DNA of 45,146 nt from Nonomuraea zeae (GCF_005889725.1 NZ_VCKX01000077.1:1-45146), one strand, 5' to 3'. Positions 16,601-24,940 are shown, counted from the first letter of the stretch. Numbers and translations are program-made. Notes: generated from the letters alone by a model not told the origin.

Positions 16601-16994
16601 GCTGGAGCAGATCGGCCTCACCCTCCTCATCGCCGGCCTGGCCCGCTCTCTTGGCCCGGCTGACGAGATCAAGGAAGACGGTGACGTCGAGGTCTTCCGC
16701 CGCGAGGTTGAGGACATACCCCTCCTCCCGGGTGTGGATCAGCTGCTGGTCGTCGCCACGGTCGAGCAGGGTGCGACGCAATCTGCCGATGTGTGTCTGA
16801 ACGGCACCGCGGGCATCGTCTGGAGCCTCCGGCCCGTCCCACATCCGTTCGGCGAGCAGATCGAACGATACGTGCTGGTTGGCCTGCAAGAGCAGGGTGG
16901 CCAGGGCGATGCGCTGCTTGAGCGCTGGCACGGCTACCCGAAGCCCGTCGCGCACCACCTCAAGGTCGCCCAGCAAACCGAACCGCGTCGCCAT
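13635..16994 (-). CDS. AfsR/SARP family transcriptional regulator (BTAD, NB-ARC, TPR)
   Basis: A 1119-residue activator of the AfsR type. Residues 1-95 are the OmpR-like winged helix (TRFGLLGDLEV; VQTHIGRLRRTL). About 95-245 is the BTAD domain (YVLNLAAEDLDVTVFLDLV; LRERLWAQLMLALYRSG). The NB-ARC ATPase has Walker A GTAGVGKTTLA near residue 335, Walker B RALILLDNARD and the LRLLGLMPGADF region. The C-terminal half is a TPR array (repeats such as ALDHLHQALNLADDN and ALDYRQQALDASRQG). Such proteins use ATP-dependent oligomerisation to activate secondary-metabolism promoters. ATG 16994 gives the canonical SARP start; the GTG at 17012 is also possible, and neither has a clear ribosome site. No biosynthetic cluster is adjacent. 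Confidence 0.92.
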   Translation of the reverse strand: MATRFGLLGDLEVVRDGLRVAVPALKQRIALATLLLQANQHVSFDLLAERMWDGPEAPDDARGAVQTHIGRLRRTLLDRGDDQQLIHTREEGYVLNLAAEDLDVTVFLDLVSRAKRAGQAGDEEGEADLLQRALALWRGPALVDVPSESLYRDHVVVLNEQRVQVLERWFELGLRSGRHDEIVVKLKAATSAHPLRERLWAQLMLALYRSGLQAEALQAYHTVGNVLRQELGVDPSDELRKLHHDILTGDRGLLIPPTPSNTAVVPELLNVVAAQPSRTGGFASAPSAAPPRQLPADIAHFTGRLAQLAMLERLLPVSGGPAPRPAILDGTAGVGKTTLAIRWAHLARGHFPDGQLYLDLRGFGPGAPVEPATALERLLRALGVVAEQLPAELDARSAMLRTLLAQRRALILLDNARDEAQVRPLLPGGESQVVITSRNQLRGLIAREGAFRVTLDVFSPDEAHSLLVALLDEDRLRAAPRAETELGELCSRLPLALSIAAANLDANPHLSLAAYVKELREGNRLAALEAGSDEAAAVRATLDLSYTALPEPQRKLFRLLGLMPGADFTAEATDALAGCSAAETRRSLDLLASFHLIRTHAPGRYTFHDLLRLYAAEHAHADETPDEQTEARQRLYDWHLHSVLAAARLLHPHWVRLPPPPLMGTVQPATFDTQERAVAWLETEHANLVAMIHDASRRGQRESVWLLTDALRGHFWMSRRLEDWLACAQAALAAAVAAGNPAAEAVIQLSLANVQTFQDRPERSMEPYARALSLAEEIGWLDCQAFALDGLANAHLRLGYPQQAVEHLNRALTRRTDHERGMDTYLNNLAVAYNQLGQLELALDHLHQALNLADDNPAVYVCNMGEVEHGLGRLDKASLYLNEGISLSRQSGDRGVELECLVLLAAVHRDLGHYSEALDLSAQALAMSRDLEDRLLEAGALNVMGAVHHHLGRYREALDYRQQALDASRQGNNRHPEVASLIGLARAARSLGRLTEAAAHAEQARTIAHDRSFRVLEGLALTALAETGIARGARADAITQVNEAIRLHRETGHRLGEAQALRVLGDALHEEGGTRAAAPYWREALALFSAVGSPEAAEVRLLIQEEGSNGPRRETWWRE

Positions 16995-17012
16995 GCGGGA
17001 ACGATGCCACAT

Positions 17013-17510
17013 TTAAGGGTGGAAAGCAGCTTGGCGACAGCGAAACGACGCCAGGAAGACACCGGATGGCAGAAATGTGGGGTGTCAGGGGGCTCATTGC
17101 GACGGACGGGAAGCATTTGACGCCTCTGACAGAACAAGTGTTTGAAGATTGAGGGTACTGATCGTGGAAGTGCACCGGTTACCAGCTCTTGCGGTGTATC
17201 GGCTCACATCGGCCGCATCAGGTGTATCGGACCCCGACAAGACGCCTCGCGACGCGTGCGGGAACGCCGGGCAGCTTCAGTGACGGCTTCGCCGCGTTCG
17301 ACGCATGAGGTGAGGTAAACCTCAGGCGCCATGGACAGCCCGCCGGCCGCAACCTACTTCTGAGCCGACGCTGATCGCAGGCATCTGGCTCGTGCTCACG
17401 GCGCCTCCGCAGCATCGCTTTACGCATCCACAAGCCGAGCTGCCGCCGTACGCGCCGTGATCAGCAGGCTTCACCAGTGACCTCAGGCTCGTTTGGAAGG
17501 AGACTTCACG
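17013..17510. other. Intergenic region between SARP and GlxA genes
   Basis: About 500 bases between divergent regulator genes. No gene, RNA or strong inverted repeat recognised. Promoters for both neighbours must lie here. GGAAGGAG near 17495-17502 is the ribosome site of the GlxA-type gene. Confidence 0.4.
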
Positions 17511-18611
17511 GTGCTTATAGGGGGACCACCATCGAGGCCATCTGTAAGCCGAGCCTGGCTACAGCGACAGCCGCATGAAGGCCGTCAGCCCCTTGAACTG
17601 TCCGTCAGGAAACCGCAGACTCCATTCCGCTCTGTGGTCGCCTATGCCCCTTCCGGGGTCAGCGCGTTCGGGCTGAGCGCGGTCAGCGGCCTCTTCGCGA
17701 ACCGCAGTCACATGGGATTGCCGCGGTTCCGTTTCTCCGTCTGCGCCGACAGGGCGGGCACCCTGACCACGGACTTCGGCATGTGCATGCAGGTGAAGCA
17801 CGGGCTTGAGGCGCTGGGCACCGCCGACCTGGTCATCGTGCTGCCCAGCGAGCTCCGGCCGCTCACCGTGTCCGCGGTCCTCAGCCAAGCGCTCCTCGAC
17901 GCGTATCGCCGGGGAGCACTCATCGCGGCCTACTGCGCAGGCTCGTTTCTGCTGGCCGAAACCGGTCTGCTCGACGGCCTGCGTGCCACGACGAATCGGT
18001 CCTTGTCCGCCCATCTGGCCCTCCGCCATCCGTCGATCACCGTGGAGAGCGATGCCTTGTACGTTGACGAGGGACAGGTGGTCACCGGCGCCGGTGCGGC
18101 CGCCGGCATCGACATGTGCCTGCATCTCCTGCGTCGCGAACATGGCGCGGCCGTGTCCAACGCCGTGGCCAGGGAATGGATGGTCGCACCGCGCCGTGAA
18201 AGCGGGCAGACACAGTATGTTCCCAGCTCCTCGGAGATCGGCACCCGGTCGCTCGCCGACGACGAGGACGCGCGCCTGGCCGAGCTGCTCGTTTGGGCGC
18301 GTACCCGTTTGAGCCAGCCCTTGACGGTCAACGAGCTGGCCAAGCAGGCACTGATGAGCTCTCGTACCTTCGCCCGCCGTTTTCAGGCCGCGACCGGTAC
18401 CACCCCCTACGCCTGGCTCACCGATCAGAGGCTCGACCTCGCAGAAGAACTGCTGGCGACCACCAACTTGTCGATTCGGGAGATCGCCGGACGAGTAGGG
18501 TTCCGTTCCAACGGTGTGTTACGCACCCAGTTCGTCAAGCGCCATGGCATCTCTCCGACCGACTACCGCCACCGCCAACGGCGCGCGAACGGGCACCGAC
18601 CCCGTCAGTGA
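17511..18611 (+). CDS. GlxA family transcriptional regulator (DJ-1/PfpI plus AraC)
   Basis: A 366-residue regulator joining a DJ-1/PfpI-like amidotransferase fold (about residues 40-205, with AYCAGSFLLAETGLLDG as the nucleophile-elbow region and a Cys in YCAG) to an AraC-type double helix-turn-helix at the C-terminus (LTVNELAKQALMSSRTFARRFQAATGTTPYAW; LSIREIAGRVGFRSNGVLRTQF; GISPTDYR). Such proteins usually activate catabolic or metabolite-responsive genes. GTG 17511 is selected because GGAAGGAG lies eight bases upstream; the lead of about 40 residues before the conserved VVAYAPSGV is longer than typical, so translation could also start at GTG 17634. No obvious target operon flanks it. Confidence 0.88.
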   Translation: MLIGGPPSRPSVSRAWLQRQPHEGRQPLELSVRKPQTPFRSVVAYAPSGVSAFGLSAVSGLFANRSHMGLPRFRFSVCADRAGTLTTDFGMCMQVKHGLEALGTADLVIVLPSELRPLTVSAVLSQALLDAYRRGALIAAYCAGSFLLAETGLLDGLRATTNRSLSAHLALRHPSITVESDALYVDEGQVVTGAGAAAGIDMCLHLLRREHGAAVSNAVAREWMVAPRRESGQTQYVPSSSEIGTRSLADDEDARLAELLVWARTRLSQPLTVNELAKQALMSSRTFARRFQAATGTTPYAWLTDQRLDLAEELLATTNLSIREIAGRVGFRSNGVLRTQFVKRHGISPTDYRHRQRRANGHRPRQ

Positions 18612-18898
18612 AACGTTTCCCTATCGGCGGGCAGCGATCGTGGCAGCCCGGACGATGGGAGCCCGCCGGTGAGGGCGAGGACGAACAAGCCGCTTCCACG
18701 GCGCACGCCGGTGGAGGCACGGAGGTAGGCGCCGAGCGTCGGCTGAGCGTTTGCCCGCGCAGGCAGGAGGTCAACCCTCCCTGCCCGAGCCTTCGGAGTG
18801 CCGGCGAGGTTGGCTCCACCAACCGCCACCTGTGCTTTCCTGCAGGTCAGCGAAATGCTCGAAGGTCCGCGGGCGGTGGGTGTGGTCTGGCGCTTCGA
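18612..18898. other. Convergent intergenic region, no gene seen
   Basis: The GlxA-type gene (plus strand) and the MocR gene (minus strand) end toward each other here. No reading frame with gene character and no strong hairpin was recognised. Confidence 0.4.
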
Positions 18899-20311
18899 TC
18901 AGCGCGTGCCGGCGGCGTGCTCGTGGGCGGACGCGAGTCGGCGTGCAGCTTCGATCAGCTCGGTGCGGTCGGCGGTGGCGGCGAAGCCGAGGCGTAGGTA
19001 GGCCGCCGGGAGTTCGGTGGCGAAGTAGCGGTTGCCGGCGCTGACGGCTACCCCGTGCTGACGGGCCGCGTCGGCGATCACGGCGTCGTCGGTGCCGTAC
19101 GGCAGGCGGACCCACAGGTGCAGGCCGCCCGTGGGGATGCGGGTGAGGGTCCAGTGGGGAAGTTCGTGCGTGACGGCGGCCGCCAGCGCTCCGCACCGCT
19201 CCTGCAGGGCTGCGGCCAGAGAACGGACATGCCGTTCCCAGGCGGGGGAGCTGAGGAGTTCGAGAGCTGTTTCCTGGAGAGGGCGGGTGACAAAGAAGTC
19301 ATCGACCAGACGGGTGGCGCGCAGGCGTTCCATCACCGGGCCTCGGGCCACCATAGCGCCGATGCGCAGGCTCGGCGCCGCCGGTTTGGTGAGCGAGGTC
19401 AGGTAGACCACGGTGCCATCGCGATCGTCGGCCAGCAAGGGCGGCGGCACCGGCATGCCGTGGCCAAGGTGTCGCGCGAAGTCGTCTTCGATCACGAATG
19501 CGCCTGCTGCCCTGGCCGCTTCGATGATCTGCTGGCGGCGTCGTGGTGCGAGCACGGTGCCGGTGGGGTTGTGATGGGCCGGCTGGCAGTACAGCAGGCG
19601 TGCGCGGGTCATGGCGAAAGCGTCAGCCAGCAGGTCGGGCTGCAGGCCGTCGGTATCCATCGGCACCGGTACCGGGCGCAGGCCGGCCGCCCTGGCGGCG
19701 GCTATCGCTCCCGGATAGGTGGGCGACTCCATCAGGATGGGGTCACCCGGCGCCGCGATGGCCCGGAACGCCATGGACAGGGCGCTCTGCCCCCCGGCCG
19801 TGACCAGGATGTCGTCCGCGCTCACACCGCCGCCGGCCATGGTGGCGAAGACACTGCGCAGGGCCGCCAGGCCGCTGGCGGGAGCGCGGTCCCAGGCGTC
19901 GTGGCGGCGTGCGGCGCGGACCAGCGCCGCGGCCAGGATCTGGGTGGGCTGAAGCGATCGATGCAGGTAGCCGCCGTCCAGCATGAGCGTACCCGCGGGC
20001 GGCGAACCGGCGGCGCCGGTGAGGATTCGGGTTTCCACGGTCCGGTCGGCGAGGGTCACGGTCTGCCAGGCGGTGTCGGCCACCGTGGCGCGCCGATGAG
20101 CGCGTGCTGCCACGTACGTGCCGCTGCCGGGACGGGTGACCACCAGGCCCTCGGCGGCGAGTGTGGCGATTGCCTGTGACACGGTGGCGGGGCCGACCTG
20201 GTAGCGCCGGATCAGCTCGCGGCTGCTGGGCAGACGGTCGCCCGGCGCCAGCCGGTCGATCATCGCGCGCATCCTGGTCGCCAGCCCCGCAGAACTGCTA
20301 CTGTCTGACAT
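18899..20311 (-). CDS. MocR-type GntR/aminotransferase-fold transcriptional regulator
   Basis: A 470-residue PLP-binding regulator. An N-terminal GntR winged helix (LATRMRAMIDRLAPGDRLPSSRELIRRYQVGPATVSQAI; GSGTYVAAR) is followed by an aminotransferase class I-like domain with ILVTAGGQSALSMAFRAI, the CQPAHHNPTGTVL segment, FVIEDDFARHLG and the PLP-lysine strand YLTSLTKPAAPSLRIGAMVA. MocR proteins sense PLP, amino acids or amines and control divergent genes. The ATG (20309-20311) shares two bases with the ATG of the divergent aminotransferase gene. No ribosome site precedes it, but TATTGT lies five bases upstream, so a leaderless message is likely. The natural target is the 20310-22849 operon. 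Confidence 0.92.
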   Translation of the reverse strand: MSDSSSSAGLATRMRAMIDRLAPGDRLPSSRELIRRYQVGPATVSQAIATLAAEGLVVTRPGSGTYVAARAHRRATVADTAWQTVTLADRTVETRILTGAAGSPPAGTLMLDGGYLHRSLQPTQILAAALVRAARRHDAWDRAPASGLAALRSVFATMAGGGVSADDILVTAGGQSALSMAFRAIAAPGDPILMESPTYPGAIAAARAAGLRPVPVPMDTDGLQPDLLADAFAMTRARLLYCQPAHHNPTGTVLAPRRRQQIIEAARAAGAFVIEDDFARHLGHGMPVPPPLLADDRDGTVVYLTSLTKPAAPSLRIGAMVARGPVMERLRATRLVDDFFVTRPLQETALELLSSPAWERHVRSLAAALQERCGALAAAVTHELPHWTLTRIPTGGLHLWVRLPYGTDDAVIADAARQHGVAVSAGNRYFATELPAAYLRLGFAATADRTELIEAARRLASAHEHAAGTR

Positions 20312-20322
20312 GAGAAACAATA
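20299..20322. promoter_or_regulatory. Back-to-back leaderless promoters with overlapping start codons
   Basis: The shared CATG (20309-20312) contains the start codons of both divergent genes. On the plus strand TACTGT (20299-20304) sits five bases before its ATG. On the minus strand TATTGT (complement of 20317-20322) also sits five bases before its ATG. Neither start has a ribosome site. A -10 hexamer at this distance predicts transcription starting at the A of each ATG. Each promoter therefore lies inside the other gene's coding sequence. Confidence 0.5.
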
Positions 20323-21545
20323 ATAGCGCTTCCGAGATTTCCGCAGAATCGCTTCTGGACGTCGCAGCCCTGCGCGCGGACACCCCCGGTGCCGCCGACG
20401 TCGTGCACTTCAACAACGCCGGCTGCGGTCTGCTGGCCGCGCCGGTACTGGCCGCGATGGTCAACCACCTGCAGCTGGAGGCGAACATCGGCGGCTACGA
20501 GGCCTCGGCCGCCCGCGCCGAGCAAGTCCGCGAGTTCTACGCCGAGACCGCCGCCCTGATCAACTGCGCTCCCGAGAACATCGCGTTCGCCGGTAGCGCC
20601 ACCCACGCGTTCTCCACCGCCCTGTCGGCGATCCCGTTCGATGCCGGCGATGTCATCCTCACGACCCGCAACGACTTCATCTCCAACCAGATCGCCTTCT
20701 TGTCGCTGAGCAAGAGGTTCGGCGTGCAGGTCGTGCACGCGCCTGACCTGCCTGAGGGCGGGGTGGACGTGGCGGCGATGGCTGCCCTGATGCGCGAGCA
20801 CCGGCCCCGGCTGGTGGCCGCCACCCACATCCCCACCAACTCCGGGCTGGTCCAGCCGGTCGCTGAGATCGGCCGGCACTGCCGCGACCTGGATCTGCTG
20901 TACCTGGTCGACGCCTGCCAGTCCGTCGGCCAGTACCCGATCGACGTGGCCGAGATCGGCTGCGACCTGCTCACCGCCACCAGCCGCAAGTTCCTGCGCG
21001 GCCCCCGCGGCTCTGGATTCCTGTACGTGTCCGACCGCGTCCTGCGCGCCGGCTACGAGCCGCTGTTCATCGACATGTACGGCGCCCGCTGGATCGAGCC
21101 GGGCCGCTACGAGCCCGTCGAGACAGCAGCCAGATTCGAGGACTGGGAATTCCCCTACGCCATCCTCCTCGGCTGCGCAGCCGCCGCACGCTACGCCCGC
21201 CAGGTCGGTATGGACGCCATCTCACGCCGCACCCCCGCCCTGGCCGCAAGCCTGCGCGACAGGCTCGCCGACCTGCCCGGGATACGCGTACTCGACCACG
21301 GCCGGCAACTGGGCGCCCTGGTCACCTTCGCCATCGAGGGCTGGCAGCCGGAGCCGTTCAAGGCCGCCATGGACGCCCGCCGTATCAACTCGGCGCTGAG
21401 CTTCCGCCATTTCGCGCAGTTCGACTTCGGCGACAAGGACATCGACTGGTGCCTGCGCTTGTCGCCGCACTACTACAACACCGAGCAGGAAGTGGACCAG
21501 GTCGTCGCGGTGGTCGCCGAGCTCAGCGCGGCAGGCGGATCGTGA
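20310..21545 (+). CDS. Class V aminotransferase-fold PLP enzyme
   Basis: A 411-residue fold-type I PLP enzyme related to isopenicillin-N-epimerase-like proteins and cysteine desulfurases. Seen: VVHFNNAGCGLLAAPVLAAM at the start, FAGSATHAFSTAL (phosphate-site turn), ATHIPTNSGLVQPV, the pyridine-N Asp in YLVDACQSVGQYPIDV, the PLP lysine in LTATSRKFLRGPRGSGFLYV, and LRLSPHYYNTEQEVD at the end. The reaction may be desulfuration, beta-elimination or epimerisation of an amino acid; sequence alone does not decide. Start ATG 20310 lacks a ribosome site and is probably leaderless. The stop overlaps the MFS start (GTGA), so product and exporter are translationally coupled, and the divergent MocR gene is the likely regulator. 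Confidence 0.88.
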   Translation: MRNNNSASEISAESLLDVAALRADTPGAADVVHFNNAGCGLLAAPVLAAMVNHLQLEANIGGYEASAARAEQVREFYAETAALINCAPENIAFAGSATHAFSTALSAIPFDAGDVILTTRNDFISNQIAFLSLSKRFGVQVVHAPDLPEGGVDVAAMAALMREHRPRLVAATHIPTNSGLVQPVAEIGRHCRDLDLLYLVDACQSVGQYPIDVAEIGCDLLTATSRKFLRGPRGSGFLYVSDRVLRAGYEPLFIDMYGARWIEPGRYEPVETAARFEDWEFPYAILLGCAAAARYARQVGMDAISRRTPALAASLRDRLADLPGIRVLDHGRQLGALVTFAIEGWQPEPFKAAMDARRINSALSFRHFAQFDFGDKDIDWCLRLSPHYYNTEQEVDQVVAVVAELSAAGGS

Positions 21546-22849
21546 CGATCGCTGAACCTGTCGCTGATCCAGATGCCTCCTCGAGGGAAGGGCTGTGGCG
21601 CAACGGCGACTTCCTGAAGTTCTGGCTCGGTGAGACCCTGTCGCTGCTCGGCACCCAGGTCACCAACCTTGCGCTGCCGCTGACCGCGATCTACGCGTTC
21701 CGTGCCACCGACGAGCAGGTCGGTCTCCTGCGGTTCCTGCAGCTCGCGCCCTACCTTGGGCTCGCTCTGCTGTTCGGGGTCTGGGTCGACCGGGTCAGGC
21801 GGCGGCCTGTCATGATGTGGGCCAACCTCACCCGGATGGTCCTGCTCGCACTGATCTCGGTGCTGTTCTGGCTGGACGTCCTCAGCATGGCACCGCTACT
21901 GGTCATCGCCTGCGTCATCGGCGTCGCGTCGGTGCTGTTCGATGTGAGCTGGATGTCCTTCGTGCCCACCCTCGTGAAGGACCCCAAGCACTACGTCGAG
22001 GCCAGCGCCAAAATGGGGATCAGCTCGTCGGCGGCTGACGTGGCCGGTCCCGGGCTCGCCGGCGCCTTGATCAGTGCGCTGACGGCGCCGGTGGCGTTGG
22101 TCGTCGACGCGTTCTCCTACCTGGTGTCACTGGCGTCCCTGCTGCTGATCCGCACGCCCGAGCCACGCCCAGACCCACCTGCGGTGAAAAGACGCCTGCT
22201 GGCCGAGCTGCGCGAGGGGCTGCGCTGGGTCTTCGGCAACTCGATCCTGCGAGCGCTGGCCCTCGTCGGGTTCTGCTGCAACTTCTCCATGGTCACCGTC
22301 TGGACCATGTTCCTGCTGTACGGCACCCGTGACCTGCAGCTGGACTCCACCACCCTGGGCGCAATCTTCGCGGCGGCCTCCGTGGGCGGTTTGATCGGCG
22401 CGGTGATCTCCCGGAAGATCATCGCGCGATTCCGGCTCGGGCTGGTCTATCTCGTGGCTCAGACGGCTCTCCTGCTGGGCCCAGCACTGATCGTCTTGGC
22501 GGGCGGCCCGAGGCCGGTGATGGTGGGGATGTTCGTCCTGTCCTTCTTCGCCACCTACCTGGGTCTCGGCGTCGCCAATGTCATCATCGTCAGCCTGCGC
22601 CAGACCAGCACCCCACAGGCGATGATGGGCCGCATGACCGCGGTCTTCCGCACCTTGCTGTTCGGCGGCGGCGCGCTCGGCGGTCTGTCCGCCGGCCTTC
22701 TCGCGGGTGCGGTCGGCGCCAAGGGCGCGCTCACGACGGCGGCCATCGGCTCGGCCACCGTCGTGATCGGGCTCGTCATCTCCCCGGTGAGCCGCCTTCG
22801 CACCCTGCCGTCGGCGCCCCCAGAACCCGCCGCTGCCGGAAACGGCTGA
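21542..22849 (+). CDS. MFS transporter
   Basis: A 435-residue major facilitator with about 12 hydrophobic segments, of the macrolide/MefA-like (MFS_3) kind: FLKFWLGETLSLLGTQVTNLALPLTAIYA at the N-terminus and the inter-helix motif GVWVDRVRRRPVMMW. A cytoplasmic loop around residue 205 (RTPEPRPDPPAVKRRLLAELREGLRWVFGN) is typical. These proteins export drugs or metabolites by proton antiport in the cytoplasmic membrane. GTG 21542 overlaps the stop of the aminotransferase gene. Linked with MocR and a PLP enzyme, it probably exports an amino-acid-derived compound or its toxic analogue. An 11-bp hairpin terminator follows at once. Confidence 0.9.
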   Translation: MTIAEPVADPDASSREGLWRNGDFLKFWLGETLSLLGTQVTNLALPLTAIYAFRATDEQVGLLRFLQLAPYLGLALLFGVWVDRVRRRPVMMWANLTRMVLLALISVLFWLDVLSMAPLLVIACVIGVASVLFDVSWMSFVPTLVKDPKHYVEASAKMGISSSAADVAGPGLAGALISALTAPVALVVDAFSYLVSLASLLLIRTPEPRPDPPAVKRRLLAELREGLRWVFGNSILRALALVGFCCNFSMVTVWTMFLLYGTRDLQLDSTTLGAIFAAASVGGLIGAVISRKIIARFRLGLVYLVAQTALLLGPALIVLAGGPRPVMVGMFVLSFFATYLGLGVANVIIVSLRQTSTPQAMMGRMTAVFRTLLFGGGALGGLSAGLLAGAVGAKGALTTAAIGSATVVIGLVISPVSRLRTLPSAPPEPAAAGNG

Positions 22850-22850
22850 G

Positions 22851-22878
22851 CACGACCTGTCGTCGATGACAGGTCGTG
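22851..22878 (+). terminator. Terminator hairpin of the aminotransferase-MFS operon
   Basis: CACGACCTGTC (22851-22861) and GACAGGTCGTG (22868-22878) form a perfect 11-bp stem with a six-base loop, starting one base after the MFS stop codon. No T-tract, as usual in these genomes. Confidence 0.8.
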
Positions 22879-22986
22879 GGTGACGGCCTCACGGCCGGGC
22901 GAGCTCCAGCCAAGAGAGTGCCGAGTTGCCGATAGCTCTCGGCACTTTCCTCGCACGCATGGGCGTGGCGGCCGACAGGGCGCCAC

Positions 22987-23246
22987 CGCTTGTGAGCGTA
23001 GAAGAGAGATCGGCATCCCATGGCGCGCACCCTGGGCGAACGGAGCTGATCGAGCACTGGCTGCTGAGCGGCAAGGAGCCGGACCTGCTGACCGGTCGGA
23101 CCGGCCCGTCCAAGCTGGCGCTGGCGGTATGGCTGAAGTATCTTCGCCCAGCACTGCCGCTTCCCCGAGGACGGCCCCGAATTGCCGGACGAGGCGGTCG
23201 ACTTTGTCGCCGGCCAGGTGAAGGTCCCAGCCGCCGAGCTGGCCAG
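22987..23246 (+). pseudogene. Tn3-family transposase fragment (DUF4158 region), frameshifted
   Basis: One frame gives TELIEHWLLSGKEPDLLTGRT and GPSKLALAVWLKYL. After a +1 shift near 23142 the neighbouring frame continues FAQHCRFPEDGPELPDEAVD and FVAGQVKVPAAELA. Together these are the N-terminal DUF4158 region of Tn3-like transposases (compare ELIEHW...GATRLGFALLLKFF...GRFP...ELPDE). The rest of the roughly 1000-residue protein is absent and no Tn3 ends were recognised. Confidence 0.6.
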
Positions 23247-23793
23247 AACGCCCGAGAGCGCACACGAAAGAAGGCGGTCGCAGACTGATCCTGAGCCGTA
23301 CTCGGCAGACAGATCCCGCCGCGATCCGGCGACGCGGAAATGCCGCATCACGGCGTGCAGCACCCGCCAATTGGGGATCGGCTCCCGCTCTCCCAAAGGG
23401 TGACGGATGCGCATGGACTTACACTGTTCTCTGACGACACGGCCGCGGAGGTGCGTAACCCCTATGGGAGGCGCTCGAAGCGGATGTCTAGGAATCATTC
23501 GATCGGTGCGAGCCTGGGCAGCGGGTTGCATCGTGCCGACGCGCACGAAACAGTCAGGATGCTCCGCCGGCGAGGGACAGGCCCGTGTGAGCGACGAAGG
23601 CGTGCAGCGAGTGGTTCGGTACCACATGCGCTTGAGTCGGCGGTGGATCAGTGGCGGAGACCCCGCGCATTATTGCGCGAGATCTCCTTGAAAACATTGG
23701 TTTCAGACCGGCGGAATGACGTCCGGCACGTGGGTTGCCCGGTGGGCTGGCCCGCCGTTGCACGGCGCTCCCGCGATCGGCTGCAACCCCTTA
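23247..23793. other. Region without a recognisable gene
   Basis: Open frames on both strands here lack family resemblance, ribosome sites and typical codon bias. It lies between the Tn3 fragment and the metalloprotease and seems to be rearrangement debris. Confidence 0.4.
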
Positions 23794-24732
23794 CTAGCGA
23801 TCGATGGAGTAAACCTGCGCGAGCAGCGCCGGATTCTCGCCGCCGATGTCCTCCCTCAAATTCTGCTGGGCGTGCATGACGTCACCTGACCACACGTTGT
23901 GCTCCAAGCCCAATACGTGGCCAAGTTCATGTGTGACAACGTGGTTCCGGGTCCACGTAGTGGGCGTATAATATTCGTTCAGATGGACGTCTGAAGCGAG
24001 CATTTCTCCGGTTCCGCCCCAGACATAGGTGAAGTATGTTTTCCCCGCCCAGCCGGAGTTGCCGTAATTTCCCGACCAGACGTTAACGCAACTCACGTTG
24101 ATCTGGTTGCAGTTGTTCCAGGTGTACCAGCTGTCGATATTGGGCGTCTGATTCCACTTGTAGACGGCGTTGGTCGTCGGCCACGCTGCGCTCGAATGGT
24201 CGTTGAAAAGGACCACGGGATTGTGCCGGCCCAGGTTCGGCCACCAGGAGTTCGGACAGGTGAGCGTGCGCGCACTGCCGTAGGCGCAGTCCCCCGGCCC
24301 CATGGGCCGCACGTCGGACTCCGCAGACGACGTCGGAGCGTGCCGGACCACCCGGACGTTCTTCTCCCCCTGCTTGCGCAGCGACTCCGCGACCTCGTCG
24401 GGGTTCGCCTCCGGAACGAGGGTGTAGATGGACCTCTGCAGTCGGCCGTCGGGGAGGATCTCCTCGCTGATCAGTTCTGCGGAAGGCTCGGTCTCCTGAG
24501 GAGCGGCGGGCCTGCTTTTGCGTTCCTTGGCGACCTTCGCGGTGAGTTGATCAGAGGTCAGCTTCGGGTACTCGGCCAGGTTGACAAGTGCGTTGCCGGC
24601 CTTGCTGTCGGGATCGCCCGGCGCGGGCTTCGCCACGGCGGGCGACGCGGGGATGAGGCCCGCGCCGAACGCGGAAATCGCCACCAGCAAGATGGCGGCA
24701 TTCTTCTTTCTACCGTACCTTTTGAATGTCAC
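23794..24732 (-). CDS. Secreted matrixin-like zinc metalloprotease
   Basis: A 312-residue preproprotein. Residues 1-35 are a Sec signal (RKKNAAILLVAISAFGAGLI, cleavage near AVAKP). A propeptide-like charged region follows (to about 130), then the catalytic domain with the zinc motif HELGHVLGLEH (268-278) and a Met-turn candidate DVMH shortly after. This places it among metzincins resembling matrixins or archaemetzincin-like secreted peptidases; DHSSAAWPTTNAVYKWNQTP is the usual early strand of matrixin-like domains. It would act outside the cell on proteins or peptides. The start is a GTG without a ribosome site. Composition is noticeably less GC-rich than its neighbours (for example around 23940-24130), suggesting transfer. 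No inhibitor gene adjoins it. Confidence 0.86.
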   Translation of the reverse strand: MTFKRYGRKKNAAILLVAISAFGAGLIPASPAVAKPAPGDPDSKAGNALVNLAEYPKLTSDQLTAKVAKERKSRPAAPQETEPSAELISEEILPDGRLQRSIYTLVPEANPDEVAESLRKQGEKNVRVVRHAPTSSAESDVRPMGPGDCAYGSARTLTCPNSWWPNLGRHNPVVLFNDHSSAAWPTTNAVYKWNQTPNIDSWYTWNNCNQINVSCVNVWSGNYGNSGWAGKTYFTYVWGGTGEMLASDVHLNEYYTPTTWTRNHVVTHELGHVLGLEHNVWSGDVMHAQQNLREDIGGENPALLAQVYSIDR

Positions 24733-24940
24733 ATAACGGAGTAAAGCGGGCGCAGATCTAGGATGTCAAATCTGCGTTTGTGGGCGGTTCGGTGGAGGAA
24801 TTTTAATGGCAGAAATGCAACGAACTTTGGCAAGACAGAATGGTTCGGTCGGGTCGCTTTCCGATCGCCGGTGTAGGCAAGCTGCGAATTACTTCATCCC
24901 TGTCCGCCACGACCGCCGAGCCGCATCGGAGGGGTGGGCT

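Noticed and set aside
19055..20179. Plus-strand ORF opposite the MocR gene
   Set aside because: Gly/Arg-rich shadow; the minus strand carries intact GntR and PLP motifs.
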